Of a stretch of DNA of 64,000 bases, positions 47,835 to 57,152 are shown piece after piece. A program made the position numbers and the translations under genes. How positions within the stretch are numbered: the stretch's first letter is position 1; each line of letters opens with the position of its first letter. The DNA is from Planctomycetia bacterium (GTDB lineage: Bacteria; Planctomycetota; UBA8108; SXIK01), in contig SXIK01000173.1 of NCBI GenBank assembly GCA_005772855.1, forward strand, positions 28,895-92,894, given 5' to 3'. Under the pieces are notes generated by a model that saw nothing but the letters and a program-made list of their open reading frames with translations, was not told the DNA's origin and did no database searches.

Positions 47835-50561
47835 ATGAAACGCCTGAACACCAAGCTGACCCTTGTACTCCTGGGGAGTCTCCTCGGCACCTCGATCGTG
47901 ACGGGAATGCTGGTCATCCGGAGCCAGACCGAGGTCCTCACGCGACAGCTCGACTACGATGGCAAGGCACTCTCGAAGACGATGGCCGATATCGCCGTCG
48001 AGATCGCCATCGCGGATGATTGGCTGAGATTCCAGGATCAGGTCGAAAAGGCCGCTCAGGGGAACCGTCAGGTTCGTTTCATCCAGGCTCACGATGAGAA
48101 CGGCAAGCTTCGGGCTTCCTACCCACCCGTGGCTGAGAGAGATGTCTGGCAGGCCTCGCCCAGCCTCAGGGTATTCGAGAGTCCCATCGTGATCGCGATC
48201 GAGGGCCTTCCCCAGGAGGTCCGCGGCCATGTGAAGGTGGGCCTCAACAACGACCGGCTCGGAGAGCTCACGGCACGCAGCCTCTCCGAACTGATCACCG
48301 GCACAGTGATCGGTTTCTCAATTCTGGCCCTGGTGCTCTGGTTGGCCCTCAGAAAGCAGGTCATTCACCCTCTGGGTGAGCTTGACAAGCACGTTGGGAC
48401 AATCTCGAGGGGCGACCTGACGCAAGCCGTCACGACTTCCCGCAAGGACGAGATCGGTCGCCTGGCCATGGGTCTCGAGACCATGCGGGTAAACTTGCGC
48501 GAGTCCCGCCGGAAAATCGAAGAGCAAGTCATCGCGCTAGAGGATCTCGATCGGATGAAGGACGAGTTTCTTGCGAGCACTTCTCATGAGCTCAAGACGC
48601 CGCTCAACGGCATCCTCGGACTCGGCGAGAGCCTGCTGCTTGGGTCCTACGGCGAGATCACGAAGGAGCAGCGGGAGGCTGTCGAGCTGATGGCATCCTG
48701 CGGCACCCGGCTCTGGAAAATGACGGACTCGATCCTCAAGTTCTCACGCCTCCACCACGAGGACCCGCAAGACCAGAGTCCTCCCGAGCCCCACCGCCTC
48801 GCCGAACACCTTCACCAAGGCCTGGCGGACCTGCGCTCGAACGCCGAAAGGTCGGGCGTGCGGATCCTCCAGGCAATCCCGGGAGACCTTGAGGTTGTTT
48901 ACCCGCGCAACGAGCTGGAACAGATTATCCGAATCTTTACCAACAACGCGATCAAGTACGCATCCGGCGGGATGGTACAGATTATCGCTCAGAAGTGGGG
49001 TGACGGGCCACAGCGGGGTTTCCAGATCGCCGTCCGCGATAACGGGCCGGGCATTCCAACCAGCCAGCACTCCAAGATTTTTGAGCCTTTCGTCCAGGCA
49101 GGAACCCACGAGACCCGGGTGCAGGGAGGCGTGGGACTGGGGCTGGCGATCGCAGCCAGGCTCATCAGCCGAATCGGTGCGCAGGTGCTCCTCGAGAGCG
49201 ACGTCGGCAAGGGTGCCTGCTTCACTCTCCTGGTTCCCGATGGCGAGGTCAAAGTTCCTGACCTCAAGACAGCCTTCATCCCATGGCCGGCCTTCTCACA
49301 CTCCCTGCGCATGCACCTGGAGGCAGAGAAGACCGAGGCTCCCATCACGACCTCGGCCCCCCCGGTTCGGGTCTCGACTGATTCTGGCCACATCCTCGTG
49401 GTCGATGATGAGAGCGTGAACCGGGAGGTCGTCTGGCAAGCTCTCAAGGACGGTTTCCAGGTCACCCGCGCCGCCGACGGCATGAGCGCGCTCGAGGTGC
49501 TGCGGAATCAGAGTGTGGACCTCGTGCTGCTCGACATCATGATGCCGGGAATGTCCGGCTATGACGTCCTTCAGTCGATGAGGAGCGAGGGGTTGCTCGA
49601 AAAGGTCCCGGTGATTGTGCTCAGCGCGAAAGCTGCCAAGGAAGCAGTCGTGAAGGGTCTCGAGCAGGGAGCTTCGGACTACCTCGGAAAGCCGTTCCAC
49701 AGGGCCGAGCTGCTCTGCCGGGTACGAGTCCACCTACAGATCAAGAAGCAGCGGGACCAGCTCCGATCCGAGGTGGCCGCAAAAACGAACGCTCTTGAGG
49801 TCGCCGAGCATGCGAGCAAGATCAAGACTCAGTTTCTCGCCAATATGTCGCACGAGATTCGTACACCCCTCAACGGGATCCTGGGCTTCCTCGAGCTTTG
49901 CGCCTCCTCGGACGTGCCAAGCGAGCAAGCGGAGTACCTGGGCCTGATGGAGGAGCGCACGAAGTCACTCCTCACGATCGTGGGCGACATCCTGGACGTT
50001 GCGAAGATCGAGTCCAAGCAGGTGCGTGTGGAGGCGGTCGACGTCGTTCCCGCCGAGCTGGTCCGTGAGCTGGCAGAGGCCTACTCCGCCGAGGCTTCAC
50101 GGAAGGGGCTCACCCTCCGCTGGGAATGCGAACGATCCTGCTACGAAGCCATGAAGGTCGACCTCAGAAAGCTCGAACACATCCTCCGCAACCTGCTCGG
50201 AAATGCCGTGAAGTTCACCCGGGCGGGAACGATCGAGCTGAAAGCCAAATTCAGCACGGGCCCAGAGGGCGACTCGATGCTCCGCTTCGAAATAAAGGAC
50301 ACCGGAATCGGCATCCCGAGGAGCCAGTACGAGGAGATCTTCCAGCCCTTTACGCAAGCGGACAGCTCCAACACGAGGGAGTTTGGTGGAACTGGTCTCG
50401 GCCTCGCGATCGCCAGGTCTTACGCCCGCATGCTGGGCGGCGACATCTCGCTGGAGAGCGAGCCCGGCGTGGGAAGTCTGTTCACGATCACGGTGCGCGC
50501 GCTTGCGGCTTCGGGGACCGCCGCAAACGCCCGGGCTCTTGCCGAATGCGTCCCTGCGTGA
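47835..50561 (+). CDS. Hybrid sensor histidine kinase: TM/sensor-HAMP-HK-REC-HK
   Basis: First H-box STSHELKTPLNGILG; REC HILVVDDESVN..VDLVLLDIMMPGMSGYDVL..LSAKA..GKPF; second H-box NMSHEIRTPLNGILGF; two HATPase G-boxes (GVGLGLAIA, GTGLGLAIA). Confidence 0.94.
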   Translation: MKRLNTKLTLVLLGSLLGTSIVTGMLVIRSQTEVLTRQLDYDGKALSKTMADIAVEIAIADDWLRFQDQVEKAAQGNRQVRFIQAHDENGKLRASYPPVAERDVWQASPSLRVFESPIVIAIEGLPQEVRGHVKVGLNNDRLGELTARSLSELITGTVIGFSILALVLWLALRKQVIHPLGELDKHVGTISRGDLTQAVTTSRKDEIGRLAMGLETMRVNLRESRRKIEEQVIALEDLDRMKDEFLASTSHELKTPLNGILGLGESLLLGSYGEITKEQREAVELMASCGTRLWKMTDSILKFSRLHHEDPQDQSPPEPHRLAEHLHQGLADLRSNAERSGVRILQAIPGDLEVVYPRNELEQIIRIFTNNAIKYASGGMVQIIAQKWGDGPQRGFQIAVRDNGPGIPTSQHSKIFEPFVQAGTHETRVQGGVGLGLAIAARLISRIGAQVLLESDVGKGACFTLLVPDGEVKVPDLKTAFIPWPAFSHSLRMHLEAEKTEAPITTSAPPVRVSTDSGHILVVDDESVNREVVWQALKDGFQVTRAADGMSALEVLRNQSVDLVLLDIMMPGMSGYDVLQSMRSEGLLEKVPVIVLSAKAAKEAVVKGLEQGASDYLGKPFHRAELLCRVRVHLQIKKQRDQLRSEVAAKTNALEVAEHASKIKTQFLANMSHEIRTPLNGILGFLELCASSDVPSEQAEYLGLMEERTKSLLTIVGDILDVAKIESKQVRVEAVDVVPAELVRELAEAYSAEASRKGLTLRWECERSCYEAMKVDLRKLEHILRNLLGNAVKFTRAGTIELKAKFSTGPEGDSMLRFEIKDTGIGIPRSQYEEIFQPFTQADSSNTREFGGTGLGLAIARSYARMLGGDISLESEPGVGSLFTITVRALAASGTAANARALAECVPA

Positions 50562-50775
50562 GCTGAATGGACGGGCTTGCCTTGCCCGCACCATCCGTGC
50601 GCGAGATGTCCGGATTATTCGGTGCGCCAGGGACTTTCCCGCACATTGTCCTTGACCCAAGGGCTGGCCTTCACTCAAAATTCGCGAACTCTTTACTCCT
50701 CGATGGGGAAGAAGACTTCCCCCGCACCGTAGCGAACTTTGTAGGCCAACGGACCAGGGAATAGGGTCAAGAACA

Positions 50776-53700
50776 ATGCCCCGCCGAATCTTGTTTCTTG
50801 TCAACTTCAGGCACCCCATTGACCTCAGGTGGGGCCTTTCGAGCGCGCTGCTGGCGCTCACCCCTTCACCGCTCTGGGCCATTCCCTCCCCGGATCTGGT
50901 CGTCAACTTCGTCGCCAGCGCGGCCCAGGTTCTCGGTCTCCTGACCGTTGTCGCGGGGAGCTTCGCCTACTCCGGCGCGAAGCACTCCCGGGCTCGTGGC
51001 GCGACATCATCCAACCGGCGCTGGCCATTCAGGATCTTGACGACGCTCCTGCTGGTCTCCGTGGTGGCCAACGTCCTCCAGTACTCTTCCGGCATGGACT
51101 CGAGGAACCAGCGGCTCCAGACAAACCTCTGGCGCTCCTCCACCGAGGCGGGCAAGAAGGTCGGCGACGTCAACTTGAAGACACTTTCGATCAGCGACCA
51201 GCAGAAACGCCCCGAAGCCATCACGACGGAAACGCTTGAACGCTGGATGAGTGAAAAGAAGCCTCTGAACTTGATTGACGTCCGCGAGAGCGAGGAGGTC
51301 GAGATGGGCAAAATCGAGGGCGCCTGGCCCCGCCGCTACCCCGACTTGCTCAAGGACCGCACGGGGCTGATCGTGGAGGGAAAAGAGACCCTCCTTCTGT
51401 GCGAGTCCGGCAATCGAAGCGGGGAGCTCTGCGGAAAGTTTCTAGAAGAAAAATTGCCCTGCCGCTTCGTGATCGGTGGCTACGAAAAGTGGGTGGCCGA
51501 GGGACGCCCGATGGTGGACATGCAGGCACGAGCCTCGGGCGAGATCCGTGACATCCCGGAATACCCCAGGAAGGCAGTCCTCCTCGACACTCCGGAGGTA
51601 ATGGCGCTCCTTGAAAGCGAGAACGCTCTCTTCGTCGACGTGCGCTACCCCGGGGACTTTGCGCTGGGTCACTTGCCCGACGCCGTCAATTTGGCTCTGC
51701 GGCCGATGCTCTCGAGCGAGATTGAGCCTGCGCTGAAGGCTCTTCCGAAGCGCCCCATCGTGGCGCCATGCTACGACAAGCGGAGCTCATTTTACGCCAT
51801 GATTCTGGGGCTTCGCCTCCACCGAATGGGCCTCGACTTCCGCGGTCGCTACACGGTACCTCACGAGTTCGCGCAAAAAGTAGAGGACAAGGCCTGGGTG
51901 AGTCAGTGGAAGGAAGCGCAGGCTGGTTCCACCCTGCTCGGGGTGGTGTCGAGGCCTCTCACCTCTTCCCTGAAATGGCTCGAGGCTCGCACCGGGAGCC
52001 TGCTCCTTGGCATCGTCAGCCTCGTCCTCGTCCTGCGACTGCTCGTCCTGCCCTTGACGGCCAAGGCGGACCGCGACCAACTCATCCAGAAGCGTCTCGC
52101 TCCTCAGGTCAAGGAGCTCAAGGCGCGCCTCAAGGGAGATCCCCAGCGGCTCTCTCGAGCGATCCTGGGACTCTATCGCAAGGAGCGCTTGACTCTCGGG
52201 CGTAATCTGCTCGGCACCACCGCGCAGATCTTGTTGTTCATTGTCTTTTTTTCCGTGGTGGGCAACGTCGCTGCCAACTCAAACGAGGCCATTGCCTGGC
52301 TGCCCAGCCTCGCCAATCCCGACCCGCTCCACATTCTCCCTGTCATCGTGGGAATGCTCATCTGCGTCTTCTTGATCTGGAACACCGAACAACGAACGCC
52401 GCTCCGGGTCGCAGGCCACGTCGCTTGCGGGCTCCTCCTCCTGGGAATCACATTCCACCTCAAAGCGGCGGTCAACATTTACCTTGCGACAAATTTAACG
52501 CTGCTCATTACGCAGAGCCGCATCGTACGCTGGGCCCTTCGGTCCCGGAGCGCCCCTGCCCAGGGGAGCCCGGAGACACCCCCGCTCGAGGATCCCGGGA
52601 TCGCGCCCCTGAGACTCGCTCACAGGGTCGCAGGCGCCGGAAACAAGGCGATCCGGCTCGGCCGAATGCTCGAGGAAGGCATTCCCGTTCCGGATGGCTT
52701 CATCGTCACGGACGCTCTACTGGGACGCTCGGCTGACAAACTCGAGCTGACCCCCGGGGAGGAACGTAGGGTCTCGAAGGCGTGGAGGGATATTCGGGCG
52801 GTCCACGTCGCCGTGCGCAGCTCGGGCCTCAACGAAGATGGCGCCCAAAAAAGCTATGCGGGCGTCTTCGAGTCGATCCTGAACGTCCCGAGAGAGCGGT
52901 TCTACCACGCTTTGGCCGAAGTACACGGGTCACTACGGGCCTCCCGGGTACTTGCCTACAGCGGCCTGGCGAAGGAGCGTGGCGGGATCGTGGTGCAGAA
53001 GATGGTTCCCGCCGAGTACGCGGGAGTGCTCTTCACCGAGCATCCCGCGACCCTGGGCTGTATGCTCGTCGAGCTCGTCAAGGGCCTGGGAGATGCGCTG
53101 GTCAGCGGAACCGCGACCCCCACCTCTTTTCGCTACGGGCGCTTCTCGGGCAAGCTGCTTGAAACCAACCCGCCGCCGGTGGATCTTGCCGGGCTCATCG
53201 AGCTGGGTCAAAGAGTGGAAAAGATCTTCAAGAGGCCCCAGGACATCGAGTGGGCCTACGCGGCCGGCAAGTTCATGATCCTTCAAGCTCGGGACATCAC
53301 GACGTCTTCGCGAGCCGGAGCCCACCGAAAGGCTGTCCTTGAGTCGGAACGCCATCGGATACTCGAGCTGGCCGCAAGGAGCCTCCAGGAGGCCGAAGCC
53401 GAGGGGATCGACGTGCTCCCGGCAGCGGACCCGGTGGTCTTTGCACAAAATGAGCTCTCGGAGCTGTTGCCTCGCCCAACTCCGCTCAGTTTGAGCTTCA
53501 TGGAGTCGCTCTGGGCTCCCGGCGGCAGCACGGACCTGGCGTGCCGGTCTCTCGGCATTCCCTATGACGCGGCCGAAAACGCCCCGCCGCTGGTGAACAC
53601 CATCTTTGGAAACCTGTACGTGAGCACCATCGAAACTCGGCGCAGGCTCCGGCGCGGGCCCGGGGCGGCTGCGAGCTTCAAGCTCGCCAGGGCCGGCAAG

Positions 53701-55152
53701 GGACTCGAGGAGGAGATGAGGCACTTCTTCGCCGACTTCTTGAAGGAGGTCCGACTGCGTGAGGCCCTCGACCTGAAACGACTTACGATGGACGAAGTGC
53801 TGGCGCTGTTGCGGGAGTGGAACCATCGCTTTCTGACGGACACTTACGTACAGGCGGAACGTATCAACCTGGCTGCGGACTTTTATCTCAAGGTCGCAAA
53901 GCAAGAGATCGAGAAGCGGGGCCTTGATCCCTCCACGTATCTGGGTCAAGTCCCCGAGACCGTCGTCCATGAGGCGATGTGCCTCCTTTACGCGATCCAG
54001 ATCGGCGAGCGACGGGTGGAGGATTTTCTTGCCTTGTTCGGTCACCGGGCGCCGGCGGATTACGAGCTCTCCAGGCCCCGTTACCAGGAGGATCCCAACC
54101 TCGTGGCCGAAATGGTCTCCAGGGCTCGTGCCAAGAATCACCCCGCGACCGAGCTGAAGCCTCCCGAGGCGCCGACGGATCGAATGTTCGAGTTGGCCGT
54201 CGATCGTGCATGCCGCTTCCAGGTGCTCAAGGAGGAGGCGAAGCACCACAGCCTGCGGGAGCTTGCGCTCATCCGGAGAGTGATTGTGGAGATCGGAACT
54301 CGTGTCGAGCTCGGAGCCGACGTTTTCCTTCTTACGCTCGATGAAACGCTGAAGTTGAACAACTCGGAGTTCTTGAATGATGCCATCGACCTCGTGGAGC
54401 AGAGAAAACATGACGCCATGGCCTTCGAGGGCATTCGCCTGACCACGGAGCTGCGTCTGTCGGAAATTGAGAGTCTGCTCGTGGACGAGGGTGGTATTCG
54501 CGCCGCGCAACCACTCGTGGTTAACGAAGGAAGTCTCCGTGGAACGCGCGTCGCCGGCGCCAAGGACGTCGAGGGCCGTGTTCGGGTAGTCACCGAGCCC
54601 GCCGACATCGATTCCTTTGAACGGGGCGAGATTCTCGTGGCCCGCTTCACCGACCCGACATGGACGCCTCTCTTCCCCCTGGCGGCGGGAGTCATCACCG
54701 AGGTCGGGGGTTGGCTGAGCCACGCCGCAATCGTGGCGAGGGAATACAACGTGACATGCAACGTGGGGGTGAATGGAGCCATCGCAAGCCTGCAATCGGG
54801 CGATCATGTACAGCTCAAAGCAGATGGATCTGTCATCAAGAAAAGGGGTGCAGGGGATCGAGTCAGCCTTGCAAGGCTGCCTTCTTCCGCGCCCGTGGCG
54901 ATGGTCATGCAGGGGCAAATCATCGAGGCTCTGCTCAGAACCTTCTCGTCCACGGAGGCGATCGTCGACGTGCAGGACCAGGAGCTCAAAGTGGGCCAAG
55001 GGCTCTCCATCACGCTCCCAGGCCACAACGGTAAAGTCGTCGAGGCCAGGGTCTTGCGCCGGCACAAGTCGGGCGGCTACGCCATTAGCTTCAAGAAGCC
55101 GCTCGACGATGGCTCCGGCCCCGAAGAAGCCAGGGGGCCCCAGAAGAACTAG
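50776..55152 (+). CDS. Rhodanese-rhodanese-YidC/Oxa1-like-PPDK/PEP-synthase-like (ATP-grasp + swivelling His)-beta-rich tail fusion
   Basis: Rhodanese Cys loops LLCESGNRSGELC (C209) and PCYDKRSSF (C332); YidC-like LVLRLLVLPLTAKADRDQLIQKRLAPQVKELKARLKGDPQRLSRAILGLYRKE (aa ~405-590); PPDK_N AGNKAIRLGRMLEEGIPVPDGFIV..VAVRSSGLNEDGAQKSYAGVFES..PQDIEWA..LQARDIT; swivel GGWLSHAAIVAREYNV (H1316). Confidence 0.92.
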   Translation: MPRRILFLVNFRHPIDLRWGLSSALLALTPSPLWAIPSPDLVVNFVASAAQVLGLLTVVAGSFAYSGAKHSRARGATSSNRRWPFRILTTLLLVSVVANVLQYSSGMDSRNQRLQTNLWRSSTEAGKKVGDVNLKTLSISDQQKRPEAITTETLERWMSEKKPLNLIDVRESEEVEMGKIEGAWPRRYPDLLKDRTGLIVEGKETLLLCESGNRSGELCGKFLEEKLPCRFVIGGYEKWVAEGRPMVDMQARASGEIRDIPEYPRKAVLLDTPEVMALLESENALFVDVRYPGDFALGHLPDAVNLALRPMLSSEIEPALKALPKRPIVAPCYDKRSSFYAMILGLRLHRMGLDFRGRYTVPHEFAQKVEDKAWVSQWKEAQAGSTLLGVVSRPLTSSLKWLEARTGSLLLGIVSLVLVLRLLVLPLTAKADRDQLIQKRLAPQVKELKARLKGDPQRLSRAILGLYRKERLTLGRNLLGTTAQILLFIVFFSVVGNVAANSNEAIAWLPSLANPDPLHILPVIVGMLICVFLIWNTEQRTPLRVAGHVACGLLLLGITFHLKAAVNIYLATNLTLLITQSRIVRWALRSRSAPAQGSPETPPLEDPGIAPLRLAHRVAGAGNKAIRLGRMLEEGIPVPDGFIVTDALLGRSADKLELTPGEERRVSKAWRDIRAVHVAVRSSGLNEDGAQKSYAGVFESILNVPRERFYHALAEVHGSLRASRVLAYSGLAKERGGIVVQKMVPAEYAGVLFTEHPATLGCMLVELVKGLGDALVSGTATPTSFRYGRFSGKLLETNPPPVDLAGLIELGQRVEKIFKRPQDIEWAYAAGKFMILQARDITTSSRAGAHRKAVLESERHRILELAARSLQEAEAEGIDVLPAADPVVFAQNELSELLPRPTPLSLSFMESLWAPGGSTDLACRSLGIPYDAAENAPPLVNTIFGNLYVSTIETRRRLRRGPGAAASFKLARAGKGLEEEMRHFFADFLKEVRLREALDLKRLTMDEVLALLREWNHRFLTDTYVQAERINLAADFYLKVAKQEIEKRGLDPSTYLGQVPETVVHEAMCLLYAIQIGERRVEDFLALFGHRAPADYELSRPRYQEDPNLVAEMVSRARAKNHPATELKPPEAPTDRMFELAVDRACRFQVLKEEAKHHSLRELALIRRVIVEIGTRVELGADVFLLTLDETLKLNNSEFLNDAIDLVEQRKHDAMAFEGIRLTTELRLSEIESLLVDEGGIRAAQPLVVNEGSLRGTRVAGAKDVEGRVRVVTEPADIDSFERGEILVARFTDPTWTPLFPLAAGVITEVGGWLSHAAIVAREYNVTCNVGVNGAIASLQSGDHVQLKADGSVIKKRGAGDRVSLARLPSSAPVAMVMQGQIIEALLRTFSSTEAIVDVQDQELKVGQGLSITLPGHNGKVVEARVLRRHKSGGYAISFKKPLDDGSGPEEARGPQKN

Positions 55153-55253
55153 GTATCGCGCCCTCCGCGGCTCTCTTTCGGGAACGAGCTCGCGCCGGGC
55201 AATACCAAGTACCGCTTGAGCGATTGGGTCCCCGGGGATAGAACCCAGGCCTC

Positions 55254-56234
55254 ATGGACGCTCCTGAACCCCACTCGCTACCGGACCTCCACGACATTCA
55301 GGCCGCCGCCGAGAGGATACGAGACCTCATCCACCGCACCCCGACCCTCTCGAGCCGCTCTCTGGGCGAGCTTCACGGCGGTGAGGTAAGTCTCAAGGCA
55401 GAAAACCTCCAACGCGCAGGCGCTTTCAAGATCCGGGGAGCTCTCAATGCGCTCCTCGTGGCAAGGGAGCGCGCCCAGCTCGGGCCCGGCGGAGTCCTCA
55501 CCTACTCCTCGGGAAATCACGGGCAGGCCGTCGCGCTGGCCGCGAGGCTCCTGGGCTTTACGGCCACGGTGGTCGTTCCGGAGGACATGGCCAGAGTCAA
55601 GCGAGCTGCCGTCGAGGCTTACGGAGCCAGAATCATCGTTTGCGGCACAACCTCCGAGGATCGACGCCTGGGAGCCATGCGCCTTGCCCGGGAGACAGGA
55701 GCGCACCTCATCCCTCCGTATGATCACCCGGATGTTATTGCAGGGCAGGGAACGATTGCCCTGGAGGTGCTAGAAGATGTGCCAGAGCTGGAGGCTGTAG
55801 TCGTCCCGATTGGAGGCGGTGGCCTGATCGCTGGAGTCTCCATTGCCATCAAGATGCTGCGACCCGGTGTCCAGGTCATCGGAGCCGAACCCTCCACGTC
55901 CAACGACACGGCACTCTCGCTCGCCAGAGGCAAGCGTGTGACGATTCCACCTTCGAAGACGATCGCCGATGGCCTGAGGGCCCTCACTCCGGGAGCGCTG
56001 ACCTTCGAGGCGATTCGCCGGCACGTGGATCAAGTTCTCTGTGTTGACGACAACGAGATCCGGCAAGCCCAACGCCTCTTGCTCAATCGCGCAAAGCTCT
56101 TGACCGAGCCCTCGGGCGCCATCAGTGCCGCCGTTTACTGCCGGCACGGCGCGGCCCTCGCGGCGCGCAAGGTTGCTCTCGTCCTGAGCGGAGGAAACGT
56201 CGACTTGCCGCTGTTCGGAGAGACTCCCTCGTGA
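55254..56234 (+). CDS. PLP-dependent threonine/serine dehydratase (no ACT domain)
   Basis: KAENLQRAGAFKIRGALNAL; SSGNHGQAVALAARLLG; PIGGGGLIAGVS. Confidence 0.93.
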   Translation: MDAPEPHSLPDLHDIQAAAERIRDLIHRTPTLSSRSLGELHGGEVSLKAENLQRAGAFKIRGALNALLVARERAQLGPGGVLTYSSGNHGQAVALAARLLGFTATVVVPEDMARVKRAAVEAYGARIIVCGTTSEDRRLGAMRLARETGAHLIPPYDHPDVIAGQGTIALEVLEDVPELEAVVVPIGGGGLIAGVSIAIKMLRPGVQVIGAEPSTSNDTALSLARGKRVTIPPSKTIADGLRALTPGALTFEAIRRHVDQVLCVDDNEIRQAQRLLLNRAKLLTEPSGAISAAVYCRHGAALAARKVALVLSGGNVDLPLFGETPS

Positions 56235-57064
56235 CACCTCTGGACGGTGCTCCCACCAGGCAGAGCCGGCTCGCGAGCGCGCTGACGACCTCCCGCGGGC
56301 TCATGAGCCTCGTGCGAGGGGGCAGCGGCCGCCCGATCGTGATCCTTCACGACCTCGCCTCGAGCCATGAGTCCCTGAACGCGCTTGCCGAGGACTTGAA
56401 GCGCAACTTCCAGGTCATTCAGGTCGACCTTCTGGGGCACGGGGCCTCCGATCTACGCCCGTTGGACCTTTCCATATCAGCCCAATCCGACGCCGTGGTC
56501 GAGGTGCTGCACGACCTGGGCATCTACCGTCCCATCCTTGTTGGCCACTCCCTGGGGGGGGCCGTCGCCGTCCACGTCGCCGCCTACCATCCCGATCTCG
56601 TCGGAAAGCTCGTCCTCATTTCCGCAGGCATTTATGAGTACCGATTCCCGCTCTGCTGGCGACTCTGTCGAAGCCGACTGGGCTGGCATGTCCTCGGGCT
56701 CCTCGGCGGTCCTGGCGCCGTGGAGCGAGCTTTGCGGCTGGCCCGAGTCGTCTCGGGAAACGTGCGAACTTCCGTGAACAGGATCGAGTCGAGCGCCGGC
56801 TGGGCAGCGCTGGGGCGAGCGTTTCGTCAATCGACAAGCGATGCAGCGCTCAGCGAACTCGAGCGCCTCTCAGAGGATGCTCTGACGCATCCAACACTTG
56901 TCATCTGGGGCACCGAGAACCGAATCCTGCCCCTCGCTTCCGCGCGTGTCTTCTTTCAGGGCCGCCACAACGTTCGCTTCGTCGAGGTCGCAGGCACCGC
57001 TCATGCGGTAGCGGAGGAGGCGCCAAGAGTCGTGGCGGACTTGATCCGGGAGTTTCTCGAGTAA
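56231..57064 (+). CDS. Alpha/beta hydrolase
   Basis: VQVDLLGHGASDLRPLD; nucleophile elbow LVGHSLGGAVAVHVA; C-terminal His region VAGTAHAVAEEAP. Confidence 0.9.
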   Translation: MTPLDGAPTRQSRLASALTTSRGLMSLVRGGSGRPIVILHDLASSHESLNALAEDLKRNFQVIQVDLLGHGASDLRPLDLSISAQSDAVVEVLHDLGIYRPILVGHSLGGAVAVHVAAYHPDLVGKLVLISAGIYEYRFPLCWRLCRSRLGWHVLGLLGGPGAVERALRLARVVSGNVRTSVNRIESSAGWAALGRAFRQSTSDAALSELERLSEDALTHPTLVIWGTENRILPLASARVFFQGRHNVRFVEVAGTAHAVAEEAPRVVADLIREFLE

Positions 57065-57152
57065 GGGCTCTATCCGTGGGGAGCTCCCGTGCGCCTGTTG
57101 CCCTCTACCGAGGTCAAAAATCAGCCGCAGCCAGAGCTCCGAATCCGCAATA

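Noticed and set aside
52933-55065. 710-aa minus-strand ORF
   Set aside because: Exact antisense of the conserved dikinase domains; long antisense ORFs are expected in GC3-rich genes and the sequence shows no domain pattern
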